Assembly: GCF_004118675.1 (NCBI RefSeq)
Contig: NZ_SDHZ01000003.1
Span: forward strand, 356,184 to 420,183
Source of the DNA: Filimonas effusa
GTDB lineage: Bacteria; Bacteroidota; Bacteroidia; Chitinophagales; Chitinophagaceae
Reading direction: 5' to 3'
Length of the DNA stretch: 64,000 nt
In this document: in pieces, positions 43,947 through 50,864 of the stretch
Layout: each line of letters begins with the position of its first letter
How positions within the stretch are numbered: the first letter of the stretch is position 1
The notes under the pieces: model-generated
Databases searched by the model: none
Told to the model about the DNA's origin: nothing
The model's input: the letters and a program-made list of their open reading frames with translations, nothing else
Position numbers and translations under genes: made by a program

Positions 43947-45950
43947 ATGAAATACTTGTTATTACCGGCTGCCACCATCCTGATGACAGCCTCTTGTCTC
44001 TACAGTCAGGATCATAAACATGAAGCTGACAGCGTTGGGACGCGTCAGCTGGAAGAAGTGATTGTTATTGGCCGCACGGCGTACGATTCTTCGCGCACCA
44101 TGAAAATGCTGGCATCCCTTGATACTTATCTTGATGCAGCTGCAGGCATTAACATGATCAAAAGAGGGGGTTATGCCTGGGAGCCGATGCTTAACGGCAT
44201 GGCTACAGAACGTAGTGTGATCACCGTTGACGGTATGCGTATTTACGGCGCCTGTACCGACAGGATGGATCCTATTACCTCGTATGTAGATATTACCCAT
44301 CTTGCGCAGGCCAAAGTAAGTCATGGGCAATCCGGTGCAAGTCAGGGTTCTACTATTGCCGGCAGTATTGATCTGCAAAGAAAGAAACCGGGCTTTTCAG
44401 GCGCTCCTTTTGCCGGCACCGTGTTCAGCGGTCTTGAGACTTCGAATATGCAAAGAATCCTGGGAGGATCGTTCAGCCGTTCGACGAACAAGTTCTTTGG
44501 CGATATTAGTTTTATATACCGGGATGCGGATAATTATAAAGCGGGTGGCGGCAAAGAAATAAACTATACACAGTTCACCAAGTACAATATTTCTTCGTCG
44601 ATAGGTTATAAGCTTAATGAGCGGCAGCATGTTGAAGCAGCCTTCATTTTTGACAGGGCATCGGATGTTGGCTATGCAGCTTTGCCGATGGATGTATCGC
44701 TTGCACGGGCTGTAATTGCTTCTGTGTCTTATTTTGTACATCCTTTGAATGGTGTTGTCTCGAACTGGGAAACCAAGGTTTATTATAACACTGTCAAGCA
44801 TATCATGGATGACAGCAAACGCCCCGATGTTCCTGTAAGGATGGATATGCCCGGACGGGCAAAGACTGCAGGTTTTTATTCGAGGATGAATGGCAGATCG
44901 GGCATTCATAATTTTATGGCAAATCTTTCTGCACACTTCAATAATTCATATGCGGAGATGACCATGTTTTCGAATGATGCCAACACGAGGGATATGTTCA
45001 TGCTTACCTGGCCGGATATCAATACTATGTACGGCAGTGTTTTCATAGAAGATAAAATAAGATGGCTTGCTGGCTGGTATACTACTGTTTCGGCTGGCCT
45101 GGGTTATCAGCGCAATGCTGTAAGCAGTACGTTGGGGCTTAACAGTCTGAAGATATTTTATCCTTCGCTGCATGATAGCAAGAGCAGGGTGCTGCCGTCG
45201 TTATCGGTGGCTTTAAGCCGTGAAACCACTAACTGGAAGCACCTGGTGCGGGCTGGTTACGGGCAGCGTGCTCCTTCTGTTTCGGAAGCCTATGGCTTTT
45301 ACCTGTTCAACAGTTTTGACCGCTTTGATTATATTGGTAATCCTTTTCTTGAAAATGAAAAGTCGATGGAAGCGGGTATATCGAGCAGTTACAGTTCGCC
45401 GCGTGTTTCTTTAAAAATATTTGGCAACTACTTTCATATACTTGACTATATCATAGGCAGGGCTAATGCCGGTTATTCGGCGATGACCATTGGAGCGGCA
45501 GGTGTTAAAACATATGAATCGCTTTCATCGGCGGATATTATAAGTGCCGGAGTTGATGCCGGCTACCAGGTTATTACAGGATTGAAATTAAAATCGGGCA
45601 TCTCGTATAAATATGGCCGTGATCAATCGGGTGGAAAGCTTCCGCTGATGCAGCCATTTCAATATAACCTGGGAGCAGCTTATGTGAAGAGCAGTTTATC
45701 GGCAGAGATAAGCGTACAAGGGTCAGCCTCTTATTCCGACTATAGTAAGGCGTATGGTGAAACGCCGGCAGCTGCCTGGCATATCCTAAATGCTTCGCTT
45801 GGAAAAACATTTTCTTTTGGCCGGCAGCAGTTACAGTTAAAGGGTGGTGCAGAAAATATACTGGATAGAAGTTACACCAGTTTTGCTGATTGGAACCGCA
45901 TTCCCCGGATGGGGCGGAATTTCTTTTTCAATATTATTTATAGTTTGTAA
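43947..45950 (+). CDS. TonB-dependent receptor, OprC/NosA-like copper transporter
   Basis: 667 residues: signal peptide, a His-bearing N-terminus (QDHKHEAD), a plug with the TonB-box-like EEVIVIGR, and a 22-strand barrel ending in FFFNIIYSL. The plug has GACTDRMDP, giving C103-x3-M107, and the barrel side has VKHIMDD, giving H285-x-M287. In the copper importer OprC of Pseudomonas the ion is held by a CxxxM and an HxM pair about 180 residues apart; here the spacing is 182. YAWEPMLNGM and PITSYVDI also fit that family. So copper is the probable cargo. Confidence 0.85.
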   Translation: MKYLLLPAATILMTASCLYSQDHKHEADSVGTRQLEEVIVIGRTAYDSSRTMKMLASLDTYLDAAAGINMIKRGGYAWEPMLNGMATERSVITVDGMRIYGACTDRMDPITSYVDITHLAQAKVSHGQSGASQGSTIAGSIDLQRKKPGFSGAPFAGTVFSGLETSNMQRILGGSFSRSTNKFFGDISFIYRDADNYKAGGGKEINYTQFTKYNISSSIGYKLNERQHVEAAFIFDRASDVGYAALPMDVSLARAVIASVSYFVHPLNGVVSNWETKVYYNTVKHIMDDSKRPDVPVRMDMPGRAKTAGFYSRMNGRSGIHNFMANLSAHFNNSYAEMTMFSNDANTRDMFMLTWPDINTMYGSVFIEDKIRWLAGWYTTVSAGLGYQRNAVSSTLGLNSLKIFYPSLHDSKSRVLPSLSVALSRETTNWKHLVRAGYGQRAPSVSEAYGFYLFNSFDRFDYIGNPFLENEKSMEAGISSSYSSPRVSLKIFGNYFHILDYIIGRANAGYSAMTIGAAGVKTYESLSSADIISAGVDAGYQVITGLKLKSGISYKYGRDQSGGKLPLMQPFQYNLGAAYVKSSLSAEISVQGSASYSDYSKAYGETPAAAWHILNASLGKTFSFGRQQLQLKGGAENILDRSYTSFADWNRIPRMGRNFFFNIIYSL

Positions 45951-45960
45951 AGCGCGCAGC

Positions 45961-45991
45961 GCCTGAACATAAGCGGCACTTATGTTCAGGC
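45961..45991. terminator. Hairpin between convergent TonB receptor and 97-aa gene
   Basis: A 13-bp perfect inverted repeat (45961-45973 with 45979-45991, loop of 5) lies just after the receptor stop codon and overlaps the end of the convergent small gene. No U tract, but it probably terminates both transcripts. Confidence 0.65.
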
Positions 45992-46279
45992 AGCCGGCGG
46001 CGTTGGCAGAATAGGAATAACCGGAGCAGGTTGCCGCTGCATAAGATATACTGCTTCGATGAGCGCATCGAGTTTTTCGTAGAAGAAGATATAACGGCTG
46101 CGATCGTGTGCCGAAAGGCCATCGCATTCTTCGCTGCCTATAAACGCTTTTGTAAGCATCCAAAGCTGCTCGCGTGATAAGGAGAGATCAAAGGCTTCGG
46201 TAAATTCCTGAAAAGCCAGATTGGGGTGGTTTTGTTGCTGCGGCGGTGCAGGCCACATACAACTGGTGCTATCATCCAT
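45986..46279 (-). CDS. Small hypothetical protein, lineage-specific
   Basis: 97 residues with a normal ATG at 46279. I do not recognise it. It has Pro/Gln-rich ends (WPAPPQQQNHP; QPAPVIPILPTPPAA) around a helical core (FQEFTEAFDLSLSREQLWMLTKAFIG and SRYIFFYEKLDALIEAVYLM). No signal peptide or membrane segment. It is divergent from the XRE-type regulator, with a 119-bp gap. The protein-like amphipathic core supports a real gene, though it overlaps a terminator hairpin at its end. Confidence 0.6.
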   Translation of the reverse strand: MDDSTSCMWPAPPQQQNHPNLAFQEFTEAFDLSLSREQLWMLTKAFIGSEECDGLSAHDRSRYIFFYEKLDALIEAVYLMQRQPAPVIPILPTPPAA

Positions 46280-46381
46280 TGCGCTATGATTTAAGATTTT
46301 AAATGTTGGGGAGATAGCAAGTAGAGAAAGAGAATTCTAAGTAAGTTGTAAAATTAAGGAGTTAAACGTTTTGAGATTGAA

Positions 46382-46396
46382 AAAATTAGTAATTTT
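46382..46396. promoter_or_regulatory. Perfect 15-bp palindrome before the XRE-type regulator gene
   Basis: AAAATTA-G-TAATTTT, ending two bases before the TTG start of the regulator. A typical autoregulatory operator position for a small Cro/CI-like protein; AT-rich chance dyad cannot be ruled out. Confidence 0.35.
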
Positions 46397-46398
46397 AA

Positions 46399-46791
46399 TT
46401 GAAAATCTTATTAACCTTGAATTACCTACCAGAAAATCTATATTTTCTACGGAAGCAGCGCAAGTTAAGGCAAGATGAGATGCTTGCTGTATTGGGTATT
46501 TCCGGAGGCACGTGGTCTAATTATGAGAACGGCAAAACAGAGCCTCAGATACAAACCTTAATAGATATAGCTGTATTCTTTGAAGTAAATATTGACGATC
46601 TTCTTCGTGTAAGTCTTAGCAATCACCAATCGATTGTTGCACAATCTCCGGGTCCTTACCAATCGGCTGCCAAAAGGCAGGGCGCAGGTAGTGGCGATCA
46701 TCCGGCTGCCGATAGCATTTTAAAGGAGATGCTGGATGAAATTAAAGGTATGCGGACAGATTTGCGAACGTATTTAGATACTAAGCTGTAA
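46399..46791 (+). CDS. XRE/Cro-CI-type HTH regulator
   Basis: 130 residues from a TTG at 46399; another TTG at 46417 would give MNYLPENLYFLRKQRK, which is the commoner N-terminus in this family, so the start is uncertain. HTH: LRKQRKLRQDEMLAVLGISGGTWSNYENGKTEPQIQTLIDIAVFFEVNIDDLLR. After residue 75 comes a Ser/Gln/Gly-rich linker and a C-terminal helix (ILKEMLDEIKGMRTDLRTYLDTKL) that could form a coiled coil. Likely autoregulated; targets unknown. Confidence 0.8.
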   Translation: MKILLTLNYLPENLYFLRKQRKLRQDEMLAVLGISGGTWSNYENGKTEPQIQTLIDIAVFFEVNIDDLLRVSLSNHQSIVAQSPGPYQSAAKRQGAGSGDHPAADSILKEMLDEIKGMRTDLRTYLDTKL

Positions 46792-46821
46792 TTTTCCTGT
46801 ATATTAAAAACAGACAACCAC

Positions 46822-47613
46822 ATGATCAGCAATCATGAAATAGATTATCGCATTTTCGGCGAAGAAATGCAGTATGTAGAAGTGGAGCTTGACCCTAATG
46901 AAACAGCGGTAGCGGAACCCGGCGCGTTTATGATGATGGACGATGGCATTCAGATGCAAACCATTTTTGGAGATGGCAGCCAGCAAACAGGCGGTTTTTT
47001 GGGCAAATTATTTAGTGCGGGGAAACGTTTGCTTACTGGTGAAAATTTATTCATGACTGCATTTACGAATGTGGGGCATGGTAAAAAGCAAGTAAGTTTT
47101 GCTTCTCCTTATCCGGGGAAGATCATAGCATTGGATCTTCTGCGACTTGGCGGCCGTGTTATTTGTCAGAAAGATGCTTTTTTGTGTGCAGCCAAGGGCG
47201 TAAGCATAGGTATAGAATTTCAGCGCAGGCTGGGCACCGGCTTATTCGGTGGTGAGGGTTTTATTATGCAGAAGCTTGAAGGAGATGGTATGGCGTTCAT
47301 GCATGCCGGCGGACACGTTATTGAGAAGCAGTTGCAGCCAGGTGAGTTGCTGAAAATTGATACTGGCTGTCTTGTTGGTTTTACGCATGGCGTTGACTAC
47401 AATATTGAATTTATCGGCGGGATCCGTAATACCTTTTTCGGTGGTGAGGGTGTATTCTTTGCAACGCTGAGAGGTGAGGGTAAGGTATGGATCCAGACAT
47501 TGCCTATCAGTCGTCTTGCAAGCCGTATTATACAATATGGTACTTATAACCGTAAAGAAGAGGGCAGTATTCTCGGTGGTTTGGGGAACCTGCTTGATGG
47601 AGACGGGCGATAG
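46822..47613 (+). CDS. AIM24/TIGR00266 family protein
   Basis: 263 residues. Typical sequence: [32 protein letters not shown], a Gly-rich loop, FFTAF-like [68 protein letters not shown] and [10 protein letters not shown]. The family forms a TRAP-like (tryptophan RNA-binding attenuation protein-like) beta-roll. Bacterial function is not settled; yeast Aim24 is mitochondrial. It stands alone, 30 bases after the XRE gene. Confidence 0.9.
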   Translation: MISNHEIDYRIFGEEMQYVEVELDPNETAVAEPGAFMMMDDGIQMQTIFGDGSQQTGGFLGKLFSAGKRLLTGENLFMTAFTNVGHGKKQVSFASPYPGKIIALDLLRLGGRVICQKDAFLCAAKGVSIGIEFQRRLGTGLFGGEGFIMQKLEGDGMAFMHAGGHVIEKQLQPGELLKIDTGCLVGFTHGVDYNIEFIGGIRNTFFGGEGVFFATLRGEGKVWIQTLPISRLASRIIQYGTYNRKEEGSILGGLGNLLDGDGR

Positions 47614-47632
47614 CTGATAACAGACGAACTTA

Positions 47633-48535
47633 TCAGTGCCCTGAATATACAGGCGTTTTTTGTCCGGGATAATTATCGATTGTTTCGAATTCGTAGGCGG
47701 GGTTCTTTTTTAATTCGGCGATGAACAGTCGCAGGGAATCGGCATCTGCGGGATGGCGGAACATGCGATCATGTGTTAATATCACGAGGTGATTCTTTGT
47801 ATGCGTTTCTTTGCGTTCGAAGGCAGTTGCAACGAGTTTCATCATGCTGCTTACTGACTGAACGGGTTTACTATCGGTATGCCTGAAGTTCCATTCCACA
47901 TCCCAGCCGGCAACATTGTATCCTGCGGAATCGAGCAGGTTACATACGGCCTTTACCGTTTTAGAAGCTCTGACTTCGCCTTCTCTTACCCAGGCGCTGT
48001 TGCCGGGCAGGCGAATGATCTTATAAGGAACGTTCAGTTTGGTTTGTGCCCTCAGGAAATCGTCCTGGGCAAAATAGGGGTGGCTATAGAAATACTGGTA
48101 GTGGCCATTGGCATGTGTGTAGCTATGGTTTGCCAGTAATGACTGCGGGTAGCTGGCGCGGATGGTGTCGACAATACCGCTGAGCCTTTTATCGAACACG
48201 TGCTGTCCTACCATAAAGAAGGTAGCTTTCACGCCTTCGGAGCGGCAGATATTATAACAGGTCATGGTTCCGTTTTGCGGACCATCGTCGAAAGTGAGAT
48301 AGATGTACTGTTTGGTAGTATCGTAAACCGGTTTGGTCCATTTGAATTTAGTAGCTGCTGGTTCGGACAGAGAAATGGCAGTATCGATGCCAGCTTTCTT
48401 ATCAAGAGCGATCTCAGTGCTATCAGTAGCATTATCTGTGGGTTCAGCGCTGTTACTGCAGCCTGCCAGAAGGGCGATGGTGTTAAACGATATCAGTACC
48501 AGCGATTGTAATAGCCGTGCTTCCAATTTAGTCAA
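47633..48535 (-). CDS. Polysaccharide deacetylase family lipoprotein (NodB-like)
   Basis: 300 residues if TTG at 48535 is the start. The longer frame begins with ATG at 48610, but its first codons are part of the upstream terminator hairpin (48584-48607) and a -7 element (48565-48572) lies inside it, so the later start is preferred; it also gives a normal lipoprotein signal ending in LLAGC. NodB features: IYLTFDDGPQNGTMTCYNICRSEGVKATFFMVG, LLANHSYTHANGHY (H-x3-H metal pair), RLPGNSAW and LVILTHD. It probably removes acetyl groups from a surface or cell-wall polysaccharide. Confidence 0.85.
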   Translation of the reverse strand: MTKLEARLLQSLVLISFNTIALLAGCSNSAEPTDNATDSTEIALDKKAGIDTAISLSEPAATKFKWTKPVYDTTKQYIYLTFDDGPQNGTMTCYNICRSEGVKATFFMVGQHVFDKRLSGIVDTIRASYPQSLLANHSYTHANGHYQYFYSHPYFAQDDFLRAQTKLNVPYKIIRLPGNSAWVREGEVRASKTVKAVCNLLDSAGYNVAGWDVEWNFRHTDSKPVQSVSSMMKLVATAFERKETHTKNHLVILTHDRMFRHPADADSLRLFIAELKKNPAYEFETIDNYPGQKTPVYSGH

Positions 48536-48564
48536 AGTATAATCTTTTTGCGGGATTATGCGGT

Positions 48565-48572
48565 CAAAGATA
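48565..48572 (-). promoter_or_regulatory. -7 promoter element of the polysaccharide deacetylase gene
   Basis: On the minus strand TATCTTTG, an exact consensus match, 30 bases before the TTG start. The leader can fold: ATAATC and GATTAT form a small stem shortly after the predicted start. Confidence 0.5.
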
Positions 48573-48583
48573 AAAATACAAAA

Positions 48584-48607
48584 CCGCTTTTTAGAAGAAA
48601 AAAGCGG
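48584..48607 (-). terminator. Intrinsic terminator of the 51-residue basic protein gene
   Basis: CCGCTTTTT (48584-48592) pairs with AAAAAGCGG (48599-48607); on the minus strand T-rich sequence follows. It lies 38 bases after the stop codon of the small gene at 48646-48801. Confidence 0.7.
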
Positions 48608-48645
48608 CATTAATTGTATTTTAACTAAGAACAGTGCGACTGGAA

Positions 48646-48801
48646 TTAGCTTCCACGGCTACCGCCCGTTTTAACAGTTTTAACTGTTCCTGCAGCTTTT
48701 GCGCCGGGTTTCGCGATAAACTTGGAACCGCCCTGCATATTATTCGTTTGCTTCTTGCCAGTTTTCTTACCGGCATTTTTGTTATTTACGGGTAATGACA
48801 T
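48646..48801 (-). CDS. Small basic protein, 51 residues
   Basis: An ATG-TAA frame on the minus strand encoding 51 residues, starting MSLPVNNKNAGKKTGKKQ and ending VKTVKTGGSRGS. It is rich in Lys, Gly, Asn and Thr and very basic, with no hydrophobic segment. The middle reads MQGGSKFIAKPGAKAAG. I believe similar tiny basic proteins recur in Bacteroidota but know no function; nucleic-acid or ribosome association would fit the charge (inference). It lies 11 bases after the SRPBCC gene stop and is followed by an intrinsic terminator, which supports a real, last-in-operon gene. Confidence 0.65.
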   Translation of the reverse strand: MSLPVNNKNAGKKTGKKQTNNMQGGSKFIAKPGAKAAGTVKTVKTGGSRGS

Positions 48802-48812
48802 ACAGTTTTCTT

Positions 48813-49292
48813 TTAGGCGTTATGAAGATAGGTAAACGGGCCGAAGATAGTTTCTATTTTCTGAAAGCGGTGGCTGAATATATGATCCAGTTGTTTTTTA
48901 ACATAAAAAGCGTGGGCGATCGAGCCCAGTGGTCCCCAGGGAATCTTATAATGGACGATATCGGTCATTTCCACTCCACCTTCTATGGGCACGAAATGAT
49001 GCTGGTGATGCCACATGGCGTAGGGGCCGAAGCGCTGCTCATCTACAAAGAAGCGATTTTCCTCCACGTGTGTTATTTCGGTCATCCAATACACTTTTAT
49101 ACCTCCCAGCAGCTTGAGCCTGTATTCAATTATCTGGCCCGGATACATCTTTCCTTCGTAGAGATCGCTGGTAATATCGAAGCCCATATTAGCGGGTGTG
49201 ATCTCCTTAAGATTGGCCGGGCTGCTAAAGAAGCTCCATGCTTTGTCAACAGAAACCGGAATGCGTTGTGTACATTTTATGACATGTACCAT
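48813..49292 (-). CDS. SRPBCC (START-like) domain protein
   Basis: 159 residues, ATG at 49292. The start MVHVIKCTQRIPVSVDKAWSFFSSPANLKEITPANMGFDI is a clear SRPBCC/Bet v 1-like opening, with WMTEITHVEENRFFVDEQRFGPYAMWHHQHHFVPIEGGVEMTDIVHYKIPWGPLG after it. These domains make a deep hydrophobic pocket for lipids or polyketides; similar stand-alone proteins are called ligand-binding or cell-division-inhibitor-like without proof. Probably co-transcribed with the 51-residue gene. The 276-base gap to the HAD gene holds no gene I can support. Confidence 0.88.
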   Translation of the reverse strand: MVHVIKCTQRIPVSVDKAWSFFSSPANLKEITPANMGFDITSDLYEGKMYPGQIIEYRLKLLGGIKVYWMTEITHVEENRFFVDEQRFGPYAMWHHQHHFVPIEGGVEMTDIVHYKIPWGPLGSIAHAFYVKKQLDHIFSHRFQKIETIFGPFTYLHNA

Positions 49293-49538
49293 GTAATGTT
49301 TTTTGATAAAACAAAATTGACGGCATTTGGTTTAGCGCACCGGTTTGGCCTGCATTACAAACACCAGTTCCCCTCTTTTCACCAGATCACTATGTTTGAC
49401 AAAAGGCTTTCCAATGGGCTTATTATTGGCGGCTTTACCTATTGTAAAGGATTAGGTTGGGCAAAGAGGCTAGAAGGCCAGTGGCAATAATAGTTACTTA
49501 ACCTGTTATTCGCGGCGCCCGGAGGAAATATTTCGCTT

Positions 49539-49546
49539 TATCTTTG
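49539..49546 (+). promoter_or_regulatory. -7 promoter element of the HAD hydrolase gene
   Basis: TATCTTTG, exact TAnnTTTG match, 22 bases before the ATG at 49569. Confidence 0.5.
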
Positions 49547-49568
49547 CCTCCTTTTAAAGCAAAACAAC

Positions 49569-50201
49569 ATGGACAACGGTATAAGCATTCAGAAGCAGCA
49601 GGCACTTACAAAGTTAACAGATGGTTACGAAGCGTTTTTATACGACTGTGACGGCACGCTGGCCGACAATATGCAGGCGCATAAGGATTCGTATGTAAAA
49701 GTGGCTGCTTTACATGGTTTAACACTGGACGCCGCGATCATCGATGAGTTTGCCGGGTTACCGACTGTGCTGGTGGTAGAAGAGATCAACAAACGTTACG
49801 GAACTGATTTTGTACCATTGGAGTTTGCAACTGAAAAATCACGCCTGTTCATTGAAGAATATATCGAGCATACCAAACCCATTGATTTCGTAGTAAACCA
49901 CCTGAAGGAACATGCCGGCAAAGTTAAGATAGGCGTGGTTTCGGGTGGCAGCCGCCGTACGGTACAAAAAACACTTACCGTGTTAGGCATATTAGACCTG
50001 GTAGAGATACTGGTATGTGCAGGAGAAACAGAAAATGGCAAACCTTATCCTGATCCATTTTTAAAAGCAGCAGCAGATCTGGGTGTACGTCCTGATCAGT
50101 GTATTGTTTTTGAAGACGGCGATGCTGGTGTTCAGGCAGCAACAGCGGCGGGCATGAAATGGGTTCGTATCGACAAAGTAACAGCTGAAGAGAGCTTATA
50201 G
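49569..50201 (+). CDS. HAD-superfamily sugar-phosphatase-like hydrolase
   Basis: 210 residues. Motif I is YDCDGTLADN (nucleophile D26, D28), motif II in GVVSGGSRRTVQKTL, motif III K in GKPYPDPFLKAA, and motif IV in CIVFEDGDAGVQAATAAGM. The helical cap (residues 35-100) puts it in subclass I, close to YqaB fructose-1-phosphatase and beta-phosphoglucomutase. DGTLADN rather than DGVL(T/V)D favours phosphatase over mutase. The last 6 bases overlap the convergent cyclophilin gene. Confidence 0.9.
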   Translation: MDNGISIQKQQALTKLTDGYEAFLYDCDGTLADNMQAHKDSYVKVAALHGLTLDAAIIDEFAGLPTVLVVEEINKRYGTDFVPLEFATEKSRLFIEEYIEHTKPIDFVVNHLKEHAGKVKIGVVSGGSRRTVQKTLTVLGILDLVEILVCAGETENGKPYPDPFLKAAADLGVRPDQCIVFEDGDAGVQAATAAGMKWVRIDKVTAEESL

Positions 50202-50780
50202 CCGTTCAATTGTCAATATTGCAACCGGGGGATGGAAATACTGGTCATCCTCCGGTCTTTTATAAATAGTGTTTACAACGTTCATACCTTTCACAACCCT
50301 TCCAAAGGCGGCATATCCCTGTTTATCGGGATTATTCTCTCCGCCAAAATCAAGTCCGGGCTGGTCTCCTATGCAAATAAAGAATTCGGTTTTGGCGGTT
50401 CCGGTATCGGTTCTTGCCAGGGAAATGGTTCCATTTTTATGAAGAATGCCGGACTGTTGTGTTGTTTCGTGGGATACGCCGGTTACAGCTGCCGCTTTTT
50501 TATAGTTGGTACGCCATATTCCGCCCTGTATCAGGCTGCTTTTGGGTGCATTTGAGGGTTGGTTTTCGTCGTTAAGTACGCGGTAAAAGGAAGCGGGCTG
50601 GTAGCATCCTGAATCGACATACGACAGGAAGGCGGCCACTGTTTTAGGCGCTTTACCGGGATATAATTCCAGCTCAATATCTCCTGCAGCGCTACGAATC
50701 AGCACATGCGGGTTTTTATATTCCGGCCTGCAGGCTGCTAATAATCCAAAGAAAATGATATAAAGGAACTTACTATTCAT
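50196..50780 (-). CDS. Cyclophilin-type peptidyl-prolyl isomerase lipoprotein
   Basis: 194 residues from ATG at 50780, chosen for the lipoprotein signal MNSKFLYIIFFGLLAAC. The cyclophilin core shows GDIELELYPGKAPKTVAAFLSYVDSGCY, ASFYRVL, SLIQGGIW, NGTISLARTDTGTAKTEFFICIGDQPGLDFGG and GYAAFGRVVKGMNVVNTIY. The catalytic arginine of FxR is in FYRVL. It should assist folding of proteins in the periplasm. Divergent from the helicase gene. Confidence 0.92.
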   Translation of the reverse strand: MNSKFLYIIFFGLLAACRPEYKNPHVLIRSAAGDIELELYPGKAPKTVAAFLSYVDSGCYQPASFYRVLNDENQPSNAPKSSLIQGGIWRTNYKKAAAVTGVSHETTQQSGILHKNGTISLARTDTGTAKTEFFICIGDQPGLDFGGENNPDKQGYAAFGRVVKGMNVVNTIYKRPEDDQYFHPPVAILTIERL

Positions 50781-50852
50781 GATATCGGCGATAAAGCACA
50801 AATGTAGCTTTAACCGGTGAAAACCACTGCTACGAAACAGGCCGTCATACCC

Positions 50853-50860
50853 TACCTTTG
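50853..50860 (+). promoter_or_regulatory. -7 promoter element directly before the helicase-nuclease gene
   Basis: TACCTTTG ends four bases before the ATG at 50865, so transcription should begin at or next to the start codon (leaderless mRNA candidate). Confidence 0.6.
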
Positions 50861-50864
50861 AAAT

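Noticed and set aside
48795..49490. 231-codon plus-strand frame
   Set aside because: It is antisense to the SRPBCC gene for most of its length. The tail (49392-49490, about 32 residues) has an ATG but too little support to call a gene.
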